A DNA stretch of 64,000 bases from Caldisericia bacterium (GTDB taxonomy: Bacteria > Caldisericota > Caldisericia > B22-G15). How positions within the stretch are numbered: the stretch's first letter is position 1; every line of letters starts with the position of its first letter. Made by a program: the position numbers and the translations under genes. Below the pieces are notes generated by a model, which saw only the letters and a program-made list of their open reading frames with translations, was not told the DNA's origin and searched no databases. The stretch lies in assembly GCA_030018355.1 (NCBI GenBank), contig JASEFN010000003.1, positions 147,939 through 211,938 of the forward strand, written 5' to 3'. This document shows positions 15,535 through 26,319 of this stretch, in pieces.

Positions 15535-16608
15535 TTAAAATTTAGAGAGGGTTTTAAGGAGTTTTAGTTTTTCAAGATCACCCAATTTTGCTTTTTCAAC
15601 AGCAGATTTTAATATTTCAATAGATGTATCATAAGTTTTCTTATCAACTGGATAGGGATGACCATCTTTTCCTCCATGTGCAAAAGAAAATGTTACTGGA
15701 TCTTTAAATGAAAGTTCTGAACCAAATATAAGATGGGAAATAAGTGCAAGTGCTCTCATAGATTTTTCACCCAATCCTTGAGTAAGAAGTAGTTCTTCAA
15801 AATTTTTTGGTTTATAATCTTTTATTTTACTTATTAAATTAATAAGTCTTTTTTCGTCATAATCTTCGTTAAAAATTGGATGATGAAAAGGAAAACTTAA
15901 TTTTCTTTTATCAAGAATTTTTATTGCTTCTACACCTTTTATTTCATTTGCTACTTTTACAATATCTTCTCTTGTTTTTTCAATTTTTGAGTCAACAAGA
16001 TTAAGTGGCTTAACGAAAATTTCAGATGCGATTCCTTTATGCGGATCTGAGACAAAACTTTTTATATTTTTTGAAAACCAATGATACCTCCTTGCCACTC
16101 TTTTTTCTTCATTCATTCCCTGTTCTATTACAGCCCATAAACCTTCTTTTGAATAAATAAAAAAGTGGTGATAAATTGAAAAATTGTCTTGGAGACAAAC
16201 AGTATCTACTTTTGCAACAAGACGGGAATAATTTTTTAATAATTCTCCTAAATTCATTTCAATAATTCCTTTGTTAATCCAATCTTCTATCTCATTTGGA
16301 GTTTGAATTGCTCTTTTTCCTTTTCCACCAGCAAAAAATAAACCAATATTTTTTTGTTCATATTTTAAACCCTCTTTAAGAGCTTGCGTTACAGTTGTTG
16401 TTAAACCAGATGAGTGCCAATCAAATCCAAGAACACAACCAAATGCTTGAAACCAAAATGGATCTGAAATTCTATTTAAAAACTCTTTTGTTCCATATAA
16501 ATAAATAATTGAAAGAGAAATTTCTCTTGCTAATTTAACCATTCTATCAAAAAGCCATTTTGGTGCTTTTCCAAAATGTAAAGGAAGATCAGCATAACCT
16601 CTTCTCAT
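15535..16608 (-). CDS. DUF763 family protein
   Basis: A 357-residue protein matching DUF763 throughout: the start RRGYADLPLHFGKAPKWLFDRMVKLAREI, the FGCVLGFDWHSSGLTTTV stretch near 95, and LLLTQGLGEKSMRALALISHLIFG plus FSFAHGGKDGHPYPV in the second half. The LTQGLGEKSMRAL segment looks helix-hairpin-helix-like, hinting at nucleic-acid binding, but the family has no proven function; it is widespread in archaea and thermophiles. It is the last gene of a long minus-strand run, overlapping mgtC by ATGA. Confidence 0.88.
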   Translation of the reverse strand: MRRGYADLPLHFGKAPKWLFDRMVKLAREISLSIIYLYGTKEFLNRISDPFWFQAFGCVLGFDWHSSGLTTTVTQALKEGLKYEQKNIGLFFAGGKGKRAIQTPNEIEDWINKGIIEMNLGELLKNYSRLVAKVDTVCLQDNFSIYHHFFIYSKEGLWAVIEQGMNEEKRVARRYHWFSKNIKSFVSDPHKGIASEIFVKPLNLVDSKIEKTREDIVKVANEIKGVEAIKILDKRKLSFPFHHPIFNEDYDEKRLINLISKIKDYKPKNFEELLLTQGLGEKSMRALALISHLIFGSELSFKDPVTFSFAHGGKDGHPYPVDKKTYDTSIEILKSAVEKAKLGDLEKLKLLKTLSKF

Positions 16609-17267
16609 TCTGTTGATACCTCGATTATAAAATCTTCTTTTGAAAGTTCATTTAAAACATCTTTTATTTCTATATTTTGAGGTATTGATACTATAAATTC
16701 TATATTAAGCGATTTTTCATCTCTTTCAAATCTTACATTTCTTATATGAATTCCATGTTTTCCAAAAATTGTTCCAATTTTTCCAAGTTGTCCAGGTTTA
16801 TCAGTTACTCTAACATTAAAAATTTTCAAGTTTTCTCCAGTTTTTCTTAATCTTTCATATTCAAAAGTTCTAACTAAAATTAAAATAAAGAAAGCAAATA
16901 TTGTTGTTAAAATTGCTGGAATAAAAGAACCAATACCACAGGTTAAACCTATTGCAGATGAGATCCAAATTGTTGCGGCTGTTGTTAAACCTTTAATTGT
17001 TAAACCTTCTTTCATAATTGTTCCTGCTCCTAAAAAGCCTATTCCAGTTACAATGTTTGCAGCAACTCTAGATGGGTCAACTCCGTTTCCATAAATTTTT
17101 GAGAACTCAATTGATGATATTGTAAAAAGACAAGAGCCAAGTGAAACTAAAATATGAGTTCTTAGACCCGCAGGTCTATTCCTTCTCTCTCTTTCAAGAC
17201 CAATTAAACCACCTAAAATGATAGATAAGAGAAGTTTAATAAGAATTTCTATATAATCTTTTATCAT
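16605..17267 (-). CDS. mgtC: MgtC/SapB-family membrane protein with C-terminal ACT-like domain
   Basis: A 220-residue protein. The first ~140 residues have about four membrane helices with the signature GGLIGLERERRNRPAGLRTHILVSLGS and GIGFLGAGTIMKEG of the MgtC/SapB family (PF02308). Residues about 145-220 resemble an ACT regulatory domain (VRVTDKPGQLGKIGTIFGKHGIHIRNV). MgtC proteins act in magnesium homeostasis or modulate membrane ATPases; the role here is unknown. A TATAAT on the minus strand ends 6 nt before the ATG and there is no ribosome-binding site, so an internal promoter with a leaderless mRNA is plausible. Confidence 0.9.
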   Translation of the reverse strand: MIKDYIEILIKLLLSIILGGLIGLERERRNRPAGLRTHILVSLGSCLFTISSIEFSKIYGNGVDPSRVAANIVTGIGFLGAGTIMKEGLTIKGLTTAATIWISSAIGLTCGIGSFIPAILTTIFAFFILILVRTFEYERLRKTGENLKIFNVRVTDKPGQLGKIGTIFGKHGIHIRNVRFERDEKSLNIEFIVSIPQNIEIKDVLNELSKEDFIIEVSTE

Positions 17268-17279
17268 GAAAAAATTATA

Positions 17280-17906
17280 TTATAAAATATCGAGAAAATA
17301 AATGAGGGTCTCTCTTTCTTCTTCAAGTGTAGTTGAATTACCATGACCTGGATAAATTATGTAATCCATATCACAAAGATTATTCAAAATCTTTAAAATT
17401 GAATTTTTCATTAATGTACTACTTGAATATTCAAAATCATATCTTCCAATAGTTCCTTTAAAAATTGTATCACCAGAAAAAATTAAATTTTCGATTATAA
17501 AAATTGAACTTCCAGGAGTATGACCTGGTGTATGAATTACCTTTACTTTCAATTCACCCAAATTTAACTCGTCTCCATCTTTCAATAAGATATCAGGTTC
17601 AACTTCTTCAAAATCAGGCCAAAAATTTTTATTTATTGCACTATTTGATATGAAAAAGAGATCTTTCTCATGAATTAAAATTTTCATATTATAACTTTTC
17701 TTTAAAAAGTTATCACAAAAGGTGTGATCCTCATGTCCATGGGTATTTAAAACATATTCAAATTTTATCTCTTTTAATTCATCCAATTTTCTTTTTAGTT
17801 TTTGACAATCTCCACCTGGATCTATTATTATTCCTTTATTATTTTTAAATACAAAATAACAATTTGTTTTATATGGACTAACTATTTCTCTCTCTATCTT
17901 TATCAT
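17280..17906 (-). CDS. MBL-fold metallohydrolase (glyoxalase II-like)
   Basis: A 208-residue single-domain enzyme. The zinc motif NTHGHEDHTF (HxHxDH) is near residue 55-64, HTPGHTPGSSIFI near 128 and GDTIF near 143, and YPGHGNSTTLEEE near 188 supplies the last ligand. This is the YcbL/GloB-like group that hydrolyses thioesters such as S-lactoylglutathione or analogues. Its ATG overlaps the stop of the PEGA gene (ATGA), so it is part of the same operon. Confidence 0.9.
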   Translation of the reverse strand: MIKIEREIVSPYKTNCYFVFKNNKGIIIDPGGDCQKLKRKLDELKEIKFEYVLNTHGHEDHTFCDNFLKKSYNMKILIHEKDLFFISNSAINKNFWPDFEEVEPDILLKDGDELNLGELKVKVIHTPGHTPGSSIFIIENLIFSGDTIFKGTIGRYDFEYSSSTLMKNSILKILNNLCDMDYIIYPGHGNSTTLEEERETLIYFLDIL

Positions 17907-18814
17907 CCGCCAATTTTCATAAGTTTTACTTTTGGTAAAAATATTGATCCATCCTTGGGCATAGTTATTTCTGTTAAATATGGAAGATAACCAGAAAGTT
18001 CAATTCTAATTTTGTATTTTTTAAGTGGAGTTAAATTTTTTATTTCAATAGGTGTGATTCCTTTAATTACATCATCAAGATAAACTGTTGCACCTTCTGG
18101 TTCAGTTTCTATTATCAATGTATGATTCAATTGAATTAAACTAAAAGAGAAAGTGTTTAATTCATTAGTAATGTCAATTGTTTTTGTCATCTCTTCATAA
18201 CCAAGTGCTTTTAAAGTAATAAAATGTCTTCCTAAAGATATTTCTTTAATTTCAAGTGGTGTTTTACCTATTTCTTTTCCATCTATAATTACTGTTGCGC
18301 CTCTTGGATTTGAATTAATATATGCTTTGCTAACCCCTTTTTCCAAAATTTCTGAAATTTCAATAATATCTTCGCTTATTTCAATTTCTTTTGTGATACT
18401 CTTATACCCCTCTTTTGTTATTAAAACTTCATGTTTTCCAACTTCAATATCATAAATATCTAAAGGGGTTAAACCATAATTTTTACCATCAATATAAACA
18501 GTCGCCCCTTGAGGTTCTGTTTTAATTGATAATCCTCCAACTTTTCTTTCAAGATTTGCAATTATAATTGTTTCTCTTCCTCTTTTTATTTCAACCTCTT
18601 TTGTATAAATTTTATACCCCTCTTTTTTAACTTCTATTGTGTATTTTCCTATATTTATTTTTTTAGATAGAGGGGTGTTTCCAATATATTCACCATTTAA
18701 ATAAACTTCAGAATCTGTTGGATATGAATCAACAGAAATAGTTCCTTTATTTGATATGCATGATAATGAAATTATTATCAATAAAAAAATAATTAAATAA
18801 ATTAATTTTTTCAT
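17903..18814 (-). CDS. PEGA-domain lipoprotein (four PEGA repeats)
   Basis: A 303-residue exported protein with a lipobox (SLSC, Cys19). Four PEGA repeats follow (starting about residues 24, 93, 164 and 232), each with the pattern V/I-x-S/T-x-P-x-G/S-A-x-V-Y/I-L/I-D-G/D and TPL/I-x-I. PEGA domains are small beta sandwiches found on surface proteins; some are thought to bind cell-wall or carbohydrate material. Overlaps minC upstream and the MBL gene downstream by four bases each, so all three are one transcript. Confidence 0.92.
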   Translation of the reverse strand: MKKLIYLIIFLLIIISLSCISNKGTISVDSYPTDSEVYLNGEYIGNTPLSKKINIGKYTIEVKKEGYKIYTKEVEIKRGRETIIIANLERKVGGLSIKTEPQGATVYIDGKNYGLTPLDIYDIEVGKHEVLITKEGYKSITKEIEISEDIIEISEILEKGVSKAYINSNPRGATVIIDGKEIGKTPLEIKEISLGRHFITLKALGYEEMTKTIDITNELNTFSFSLIQLNHTLIIETEPEGATVYLDDVIKGITPIEIKNLTPLKKYKIRIELSGYLPYLTEITMPKDGSIFLPKVKLMKIGG

Positions 18815-19443
18815 ATAAATAGATTTTTGTATGGATAGATTACAATTTTTCCATTTTCAACAAGAGCAATTGATGCAATTTCTTTTCTTCTTTTTGATAT
18901 ATTCTCTTCCAAAACTATATCCCCTATTTGTAGTCTTTTTGGTCTTAAGTTTGTTGCAACAACAATAGCATCTTCACCGCTTTCTCTCCCTGCAATAACA
19001 CTTCCTCTTAACGATCCAAAAACAAATAAACTTCCACCAGAGACTATTTCAGCATCTTCATTTACATCTCCAATTAATATTATATTTCCACTATAATTTA
19101 ATGTTTGACCAGATCTTAATATTCTTTTAATCACAAGGAAATCTTTTAGAATCATCTTTTTATCTTTTTTAGAACTAACTTGTGTCTCCTCTTTTTCGAA
19201 AAACTCACAATCTATATCAAATTTATTTGACATTAAATTTTTTATTTCCAAAATTTCATTTTCAGAAAATGTCCCAGTTACTGGAAAAAATTTTATAGAA
19301 CCTCCTCTAAAAAATTCTTCTCTTTCAGAAATTTTTTTCTCAAGAGCCTTAAGAATTGTATTAAATGAATATGAAAGATCAATATAGGCTATAATTCCAT
19401 CTTTTGTTCCTTTAAAATTAACTGCATTTTTAGGAATTCTCAA
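18811..19443 (-). CDS. minC: Septum-site-determining protein MinC
   Basis: A 210-residue MinC. The N-terminal domain (about 1-95) is divergent; the C-terminal beta-helix domain (about 108-205) is clear: RSGQTLNYSGNIILIGDVNEDAEIVSGGSLFVFGSLRGSVIAG and the end segment PKRLQIGDIV. MinC inhibits FtsZ assembly away from midcell when bound to MinD. No minD or minE is present in the window. Located directly after maf, an arrangement also seen near maf-mre-min clusters of Firmicutes. Confidence 0.93.
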   Translation of the reverse strand: MRIPKNAVNFKGTKDGIIAYIDLSYSFNTILKALEKKISEREEFFRGGSIKFFPVTGTFSENEILEIKNLMSNKFDIDCEFFEKEETQVSSKKDKKMILKDFLVIKRILRSGQTLNYSGNIILIGDVNEDAEIVSGGSLFVFGSLRGSVIAGRESGEDAIVVATNLRPKRLQIGDIVLEENISKRRKEIASIALVENGKIVIYPYKNLFI

Positions 19444-20011
19444 AAATAACCTCCTTTAATTTCTTAATAAATTTTACCACAGGAAATCCAACAATAGTAT
19501 AAAAACAGCCTTCAAATTTTTCTATAAGATAACTTCCCAAACCTTGAATTGCATATCCTCCAGCTTTATCAAATGGTTCATGGGTTTGAATATAGTTTAA
19601 TATCTCCTCCTTTTTTAAATCTTTGAATTTAACTTTTGCAATACTATATCCCATTCCCTCTTTATTATTATAAATGAAATAAAAACCAGAACAAACTATA
19701 TGCCACTTGTTTGAGAGTGTTTGAAGCATATTAAATGCATCATCTTCATTTTTAGGCTTTCCAAAAATTTTATTATCATAAACTACAACTGTATCACCTG
19801 AGACATAAATTTCATTTTGTTTTCTTTCAATAGATAAAACTTTAATTTTTGAATTTTCAATTGTTAGTTTTATATAATCTCCATCTTCTAATTCAAGACT
19901 ATTTGGAGTTATTTTTTTTACTACAAAAAATTTTTTTAAAATATCAAACCTTCTTTTCGAATTTGAAACGAGATTTATTTTACCAGGGAGATTTTCTTTT
20001 TTCATCCTCAT
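19430..20011 (-). CDS. maf: Maf-family nucleoside triphosphate pyrophosphatase
   Basis: A 193-residue protein with the Maf opening SNSKRRFDILKKF (family: SASPRRxELL), the catalytic-Asp segment VSGDTVVVYDNKIFGKPKNEDDAFNML (family: ADTvV...GKP...EA..mL), and the C-terminal FDKAGGYAIQGLGSYLIEKFEGCFYTIVGFPV. Maf enzymes hydrolyse non-canonical or canonical nucleotides to monophosphates and are linked to septum inhibition. Starts inside the 3' end of the Gx gene (ATG at 20011 or 20005). Note VSGD replaces the usual AAD/ADT. Confidence 0.92.
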   Translation of the reverse strand: MRMKKENLPGKINLVSNSKRRFDILKKFFVVKKITPNSLELEDGDYIKLTIENSKIKVLSIERKQNEIYVSGDTVVVYDNKIFGKPKNEDDAFNMLQTLSNKWHIVCSGFYFIYNNKEGMGYSIAKVKFKDLKKEEILNYIQTHEPFDKAGGYAIQGLGSYLIEKFEGCFYTIVGFPVVKFIKKLKEVIFENS

Positions 20012-20516
20012 ATTCTTTTAATCTTTTTAATAAAAATTTTGATATATAACCAATTATAAACCCAGAGACACCGCCAAAAATTATTAAAATTGGTAAATAA
20101 TAGAAAAGATACTCGATTCTTGATATAAAATAAACCATAACGAATTGCCCAATATTATGCATAATACCGCCAATCATACTTACTCCAATGATTGAAATTT
20201 TATCTTTAAAAACTTTTTTAAAAATTATCATAAAGCAAGTCGCAAGGATTGAACCAACAAAAGATAAAATAAACTCAAGAGTAAAAAAGTTCCCTTTGAT
20301 TAAAGAAACAAGAATTGGTCTTAATATACCAACTAAAAGAGAATAGGCTACATTAAAATAGTAAAGAGTAATTAATGTAGCAATGTTTGCAATTCCAATT
20401 TTAATACCAGGGGCTATGAAAAATAAAACTGGTGGTTCAATTAAATTTAATGCAATTCCACCTGCTAAAAAAAGAGATACTATTATTAAATTTCTTAATC
20501 TATTCTGATATTGCAT
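19980..20516 (-). CDS. Gx transporter family membrane protein (heptaprenyl-diphosphate-synthase component I-like)
   Basis: About 178 residues with five to six membrane helices. LIEPPVLFFIAPGIKIGIANIATLITLYYF and the ILRPIL...G...TLEFILSFVGSIL pattern identify the Gx/HepS-component-I-like family (PF07456), related to ECF S-components. It is sandwiched between the NusG-II and maf genes and lies two genes from apbE, a common neighbourhood. Substrate is unknown. The ATG at 20516 has a GGAAGGGG site 8 nt upstream and is preferred to the TTG at 20519. Confidence 0.88.
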   Translation of the reverse strand: MQYQNRLRNLIIVSLFLAGGIALNLIEPPVLFFIAPGIKIGIANIATLITLYYFNVAYSLLVGILRPILVSLIKGNFFTLEFILSFVGSILATCFMIIFKKVFKDKISIIGVSMIGGIMHNIGQFVMVYFISRIEYLFYYLPILIIFGGVSGFIIGYISKFLLKRLKEYEDEKRKSPW

Positions 20517-20850
20517 CAATGATACCCCTTCCTTTGATTATAATAAAAACTTCATTTGGAAGACAGATAGAATATTCTCCAATATTTGAAATCCAGCCCT
20601 TTTTAATACATAATTTATCTTTACAATTAGATTCAATGACTCTTACTTTACCATTGTCAATTTCTACTTTCACTATGCCAAATTTTCCTTCACATTCTAA
20701 AATTCTTTTTTGGAACAATGAATATTCTCTTTGTCCATTTTTATCTATAATAATGAGTGTTTTATTATTAGTTTCAAATGAAAAATAAAAAATGGAAAAA
20801 AGAAGAAAAGGAATTAAAAAATATAAAATAATTTTGTCAATCTTTTTCAT
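20500..20850 (-). CDS. NusG domain II-containing exported protein
   Basis: A 116-residue protein with one N-terminal membrane anchor (YFLIPFLLFSIFYFSF) and a NusG-II-like beta domain carrying VRVIESNCKDKLCIKKGWISNIGEYSICLPNEVFI, the family's two-cysteine signature CxxKxC plus a third Cys. These small proteins co-occur with ApbE, Gx and FMN-binding proteins in anaerobes. Role unknown; probably extracytoplasmic. It overlaps both neighbours. Confidence 0.88.
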   Translation of the reverse strand: MKKIDKIILYFLIPFLLFSIFYFSFETNNKTLIIIDKNGQREYSLFQKRILECEGKFGIVKVEIDNGKVRVIESNCKDKLCIKKGWISNIGEYSICLPNEVFIIIKGRGIIDAISE

Positions 20851-21802
20851 CTATTATCTCTTTATTTAAATTTTCATCAACAAAAAGAACTTTTATTTTT
20901 TTGAAGTAATTTTTAATAAGATCTTTCCCCTTTTCTTTTCCAAGAATAAAAAGAGTTGTTGATAAAGCATCACCATCAATTCCAGAATCTGAAACAACGC
21001 TTACCTCAATCACTCCGCTTTTTGAAGGTTTTCCTGTTTTAGGATCTATAATATGATGAAACCTAACACCATTTTTTATAAAAAAATTTTCATAATCACC
21101 TGAAGTTGAAACCATAAAGCCATCTTTTACTTCAAAAGTATAAATTATTCCTTCACCTCTTGGATTTTTTACTCCTACGTTAAAGTTTCTATTACCTATA
21201 ACAAGAACATTTCCACCAAAATTTATAATTGCTTCTTTAACTTTATTTTCTTTTAAAATCTCTTTAATTTTATCAAGTGCATAACCTTTAACTATTCCTC
21301 CAAAATCAAGTGAACCAGAAATAATTTTGACTTCTTTTTTCTCTTTATCAATAAAAATATTTTCAATATTAATCTCTTTTATTAATCTGTTCAATATCTC
21401 ATCATTGGGAATTTTATAATTTCCATCATAAAAACCCCATTCATTAACAATATCTCCTACTAAAGGATTAAATGCATTATTTGATATTTTGTTAAAGTAA
21501 ATTGCTTTTTCAAGAACATAAATAAATTCATCATCAACCTTTACCCATTCACCTTTATTTTTGTTTATTTTTGATGTTAATGAATTTTCATTAAATCTTG
21601 AAAATTTGTTCTCAATCTCAATTATTTTTTCATTTATTTTGCTTATTACACCTTTATGATCTTTATCGACTGAAATTATTAAAAAAGTACCCATATAAAG
21701 ACCCTTTGATGTATATAGACCACCTTTGCATGATATAAGTGAAATTATTAAAAAAACAAGAAAATAGATTATTACTCTTTTATATTTAAATCGAATCCAC
21801 AA
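20837..21802 (-). CDS. apbE: FAD:protein FMN transferase (ApbE)
   Basis: A 321-residue ApbE with a lipobox (SLISC, Cys25), indicating an exported lipoprotein. Conserved segments: MGTFLIISVD, ENKFSRFNENSLTSKIN, NPLVGDIVNEWGF, DFGGIVKGYALDKI near 170, INFGGNVLVIG, and the metal-site region FHHIIDPKTGKPS plus DALSTTLFILG. It attaches FMN covalently to threonine of secreted flavoproteins such as RnfG/NqrC-type subunits. No substrate protein with an FMN-binding domain is seen in the window. Overlaps amrS by 31 bases. Confidence 0.94.
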   Translation of the reverse strand: MWIRFKYKRVIIYFLVFLIISLISCKGGLYTSKGLYMGTFLIISVDKDHKGVISKINEKIIEIENKFSRFNENSLTSKINKNKGEWVKVDDEFIYVLEKAIYFNKISNNAFNPLVGDIVNEWGFYDGNYKIPNDEILNRLIKEINIENIFIDKEKKEVKIISGSLDFGGIVKGYALDKIKEILKENKVKEAIINFGGNVLVIGNRNFNVGVKNPRGEGIIYTFEVKDGFMVSTSGDYENFFIKNGVRFHHIIDPKTGKPSKSGVIEVSVVSDSGIDGDALSTTLFILGKEKGKDLIKNYFKKIKVLFVDENLNKEIIDEKD

Positions 21803-22797
21803 AACTTACATCTCCCATTAATAACATTATATTCAAGAACATCAAAACCTGCTCTTTTTATTACTAAACTTTTACAATTTGGACAATATGTATTTTCAAA
21901 TGGATGTCCATAAACATTTCCAATGTAAACAAAATTTAAACCAATTTTATCTCCAATTTCTTTAATCATTTCAAGAGTTTTAATTGGTGTAGGCATAAGA
22001 TGGGAAAAGTCCATATATGGATAGAATCTCGTAATATGCCATGGGGTTTTTGGTCCAAGATTTTCTTTTATCCATTTTGCAAGATTTTCCATCTCTTCAA
22101 TAGAATCATTTACTGTTGGAATAACATTAGTAACCACCTCAACATGCATTCCAAGTTTTTTTGCTTCAATTGCTCTTTCAAGAATATAGTTTACTCCTTT
22201 TACATCTGTTAATTTTTTGAAACTTGAATCATAAAAAGCCTTTATATCAACTCTAAAAGCATCAAGATATGGAGATATTATATTTAAACCTTCTGAAGTT
22301 ATGGTTCCATTTGTTACATAAACAGTGTATAAATTATTTTCTTTTGCAAGTTTAAAAACATCTAACGAATATTCAAACCAAATTGTTGGTTCATTATATG
22401 TAAATGATATTCCTTTTGAATTGTATGATTTAGCAAGATTTACAAGGTCTTTGGGACTAAAATATTTACTTATTGAAAAAAGTTTATCATGATATTTTTC
22501 ATAAGAAATTTCCAAATTTTGACAATGTTTACATCTTAAATTGCACCCCCATGTACCTAATGAAAGAGTTTTACTTCCAGGATAAAAATGGAAAAGCGGT
22601 TTTTTTTCAATTGGATCTATCGCAATTGAAGATACAAGTCCATAAATTGTTGTAAAAAGTTTACCATCTATATTTTTTCTTACTCCACAAAAACCAAACT
22701 CATTTTCTTTTATTACACATCTTTTATAGCATAAATTACATCTAACTTTATTTTTTTCTAATTTTTCATATAATAAAGCCTCTTTTATATTTTCCAA
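21772..22797 (-). CDS. amrS: AmmeMemoRadiSam-system radical SAM enzyme
   Basis: A 341-residue protein of the PflA-like radical SAM group. The N-terminus has a Cys-rich pattern (RCNLCYKRCVIKENEFGFCGVR), then the cluster motif GCNLRCKHCQN near residue 80. GLVSSIAIDPIEKKPLFHFYPG and the C-terminal YGHPFENTYCPNC...GRCKFCGFD zinc-like cysteines are typical of AmrS. The partner genes amrA and amrB are not in the window and the reaction is unknown. TTG start with an AGGAGG site 6 nt upstream; 14 bases after nfnB. Confidence 0.92.
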   Translation of the reverse strand: MENIKEALLYEKLEKNKVRCNLCYKRCVIKENEFGFCGVRKNIDGKLFTTIYGLVSSIAIDPIEKKPLFHFYPGSKTLSLGTWGCNLRCKHCQNLEISYEKYHDKLFSISKYFSPKDLVNLAKSYNSKGISFTYNEPTIWFEYSLDVFKLAKENNLYTVYVTNGTITSEGLNIISPYLDAFRVDIKAFYDSSFKKLTDVKGVNYILERAIEAKKLGMHVEVVTNVIPTVNDSIEEMENLAKWIKENLGPKTPWHITRFYPYMDFSHLMPTPIKTLEMIKEIGDKIGLNFVYIGNVYGHPFENTYCPNCKSLVIKRAGFDVLEYNVINGRCKFCGFDLNIKE

Positions 22798-22811
22798 AAA
22801 AACCTCCTAAA

Positions 22812-25065
<2,254 letters not shown>

Positions 25066-25097
25066 CTAATCCTCCTCATGAAAATCATACCTAAAAT

Positions 25098-25106
25098 ATT
25101 ATAACA
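25098..25106 (-). promoter_or_regulatory. Extended -10 promoter of the nfnA operon
   Basis: The minus strand reads TGTTATAAT (TGnTATAAT) about 32 nt before the nfnA start codon, leaving room for the AGGAGG site. No obvious -35 box. Confidence 0.55.
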
Positions 25107-25117
25107 TGAAGATATAA

Positions 25118-25126
25118 TGATATAAT
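25118..25126 (+). promoter_or_regulatory. Extended -10 promoter placed for a leaderless transcript
   Basis: TGATATAAT ends exactly 6 nt before the ATG of the phosphatase-MazG gene, which has no ribosome-binding site. A second TATAAT lies at 25113-25118. Transcription from the nearer box would begin at or next to the ATG. Confidence 0.55.
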
Positions 25127-25132
25127 TATTTT

Positions 25133-25969
25133 ATGCAGAATCCATTTAACAATTTTTCTTGGATAGTTGAGGATTTTCTTGCTGCCTCTGAATATCCAGA
25201 TAATGAATTAAAATTTAATTTTTTAAAAGAAAATAAAATTAGGTCAATTATAACTTTATCTGAAAGAAAAATACCTGAATCTTTAATTGAAAAATATAGA
25301 ATGAGATATCTATATTTACCTGTTAAAGACTTTGATGTTCCTTCACTTGAACAAGTAAAAAAATTTATATATTGGATTAATTTAATGGAAGCATGGGAAG
25401 TAAGAACTTTAATTCATTGTGATGCAGGAATAGGAAGAACAGGAACTTTTGTGGCAATTTATTTTCTTTTAAAGGGTTATTCACCAAAAGAAAGCATTGA
25501 GCAATTAAAAAGAAAAAGAAATTTCGGTATAGAAACTTTAAAACAAGAAAGTTTTATATACGAATTATATGAAATTTTACCATTTTTGAAACCTAGTGAA
25601 GAGGAGTTAAATTTTAGAATATTTTTTGAGACAGTTAAAACTTTAAGAAAAGAGTGTCCATGGGATAAAGAACAAACAAGGGAATCTCTTGTAAAATATC
25701 TTGATAGTGAAGTTCAAGAACTTAAAGATGCAATTAATAGAAAAGATATTTTAAATATTTCAGAAGAACTTGGTGATGTTATGTTAGAAATTCTTTTTCA
25801 GATTATAATTGGAGAAGAGAAAGAAGAATTTACAATGAATGATGTTTTAAAAAAAGTAATTAAAAAACTAGTCTTAAGACATCCTCATGTTTTTAAAGAT
25901 GAAATTGTTAATAATTCAAAAGATGTTGAGGAGAGATGGGAAGAATGGAAGAAGAGAGAGAGATTATAA
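25133..25969 (+). CDS. Dual-specificity phosphatase fused to MazG N-terminal domain
   Basis: A 278-residue fusion. Residues about 5-150 are a tyrosine/dual-specificity phosphatase domain with IHCDAGIGRTGTF (Cys96, Arg102 of the HCxxGxxRT loop). Residues about 160-275 are the N-terminal half of MazG (CPWDKEQTRESL at 175-186, EELGD at 211-215, LVLRHPHVF near 247). The MazG metal motif EExxE reads SEVQE (192-196), so one acidic ligand is lost and this half may be weak or structural. The C-terminal MazG half is the next gene, overlapping by 34 bases in another frame. Predicted leaderless: the -10 box ends 6 nt before the ATG. The fusion is well supported; its substrate is unknown. Confidence 0.88.
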   Translation: MQNPFNNFSWIVEDFLAASEYPDNELKFNFLKENKIRSIITLSERKIPESLIEKYRMRYLYLPVKDFDVPSLEQVKKFIYWINLMEAWEVRTLIHCDAGIGRTGTFVAIYFLLKGYSPKESIEQLKRKRNFGIETLKQESFIYELYEILPFLKPSEEELNFRIFFETVKTLRKECPWDKEQTRESLVKYLDSEVQELKDAINRKDILNISEELGDVMLEILFQIIIGEEKEEFTMNDVLKKVIKKLVLRHPHVFKDEIVNNSKDVEERWEEWKKRERL

Positions 25970-26313
25970 GAGAGATAATTGATTTCCAGAATTATCTTAA
26001 AAATCAATATGGATTTGATTGGGATAATGCATATGGTGTTTTAGAAAAACTTGAAGAGGAGATTAAAGAATTAAGAGAAGCCATAAATAAAAATGATAAT
26101 AAGAATATAGAAGAAGAGTTTGGAGACATAATAATTACAATTGTTAATTTATCAAGATTTTTAGATTTAGATATAATTGATTCTCTTAAAAAAAGTTTTG
26201 AAAAATTTAAAGATAGATTTGAAAAGATGAAAAAATTGGCAGAAGAGAAAAATCTGAATTTGAAAGAATTAAAAATCAATCAACTTGATTTGCTTTGGGA
26301 AGAATCAAAATAA
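25936..26313 (+). CDS. mazG: MazG C-terminal domain protein (nucleotide pyrophosphohydrolase)
   Basis: A 125-residue protein matching the C-terminal domain of full-length MazG: YGFDWDNAYGVLEKLEEEIKELREAI, EEEFGDIIITIVNLSRFLDLD and SFEKFKDRFEKM. The metal-binding motif EEEIKE plus EEFGD is intact, unlike in the preceding half. In normal MazG these two domains are one chain; here the frames overlap by 34 bases with a -1 relationship. ATG 25936 or 25945 (the latter has GAGGAGAGA at better spacing). MazG removes aberrant or signalling nucleoside triphosphates. Confidence 0.88.
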   Translation: MGRMEEEREIIREIIDFQNYLKNQYGFDWDNAYGVLEKLEEEIKELREAINKNDNKNIEEEFGDIIITIVNLSRFLDLDIIDSLKKSFEKFKDRFEKMKKLAEEKNLNLKELKINQLDLLWEESK

Positions 26314-26319
26314 TTTTTT

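Noticed and set aside
20432-20788. Plus-strand 118-codon open frame over the Gx/NusG-II junction
   Set aside because: Antisense of two recognised families, no ribosome-binding site.
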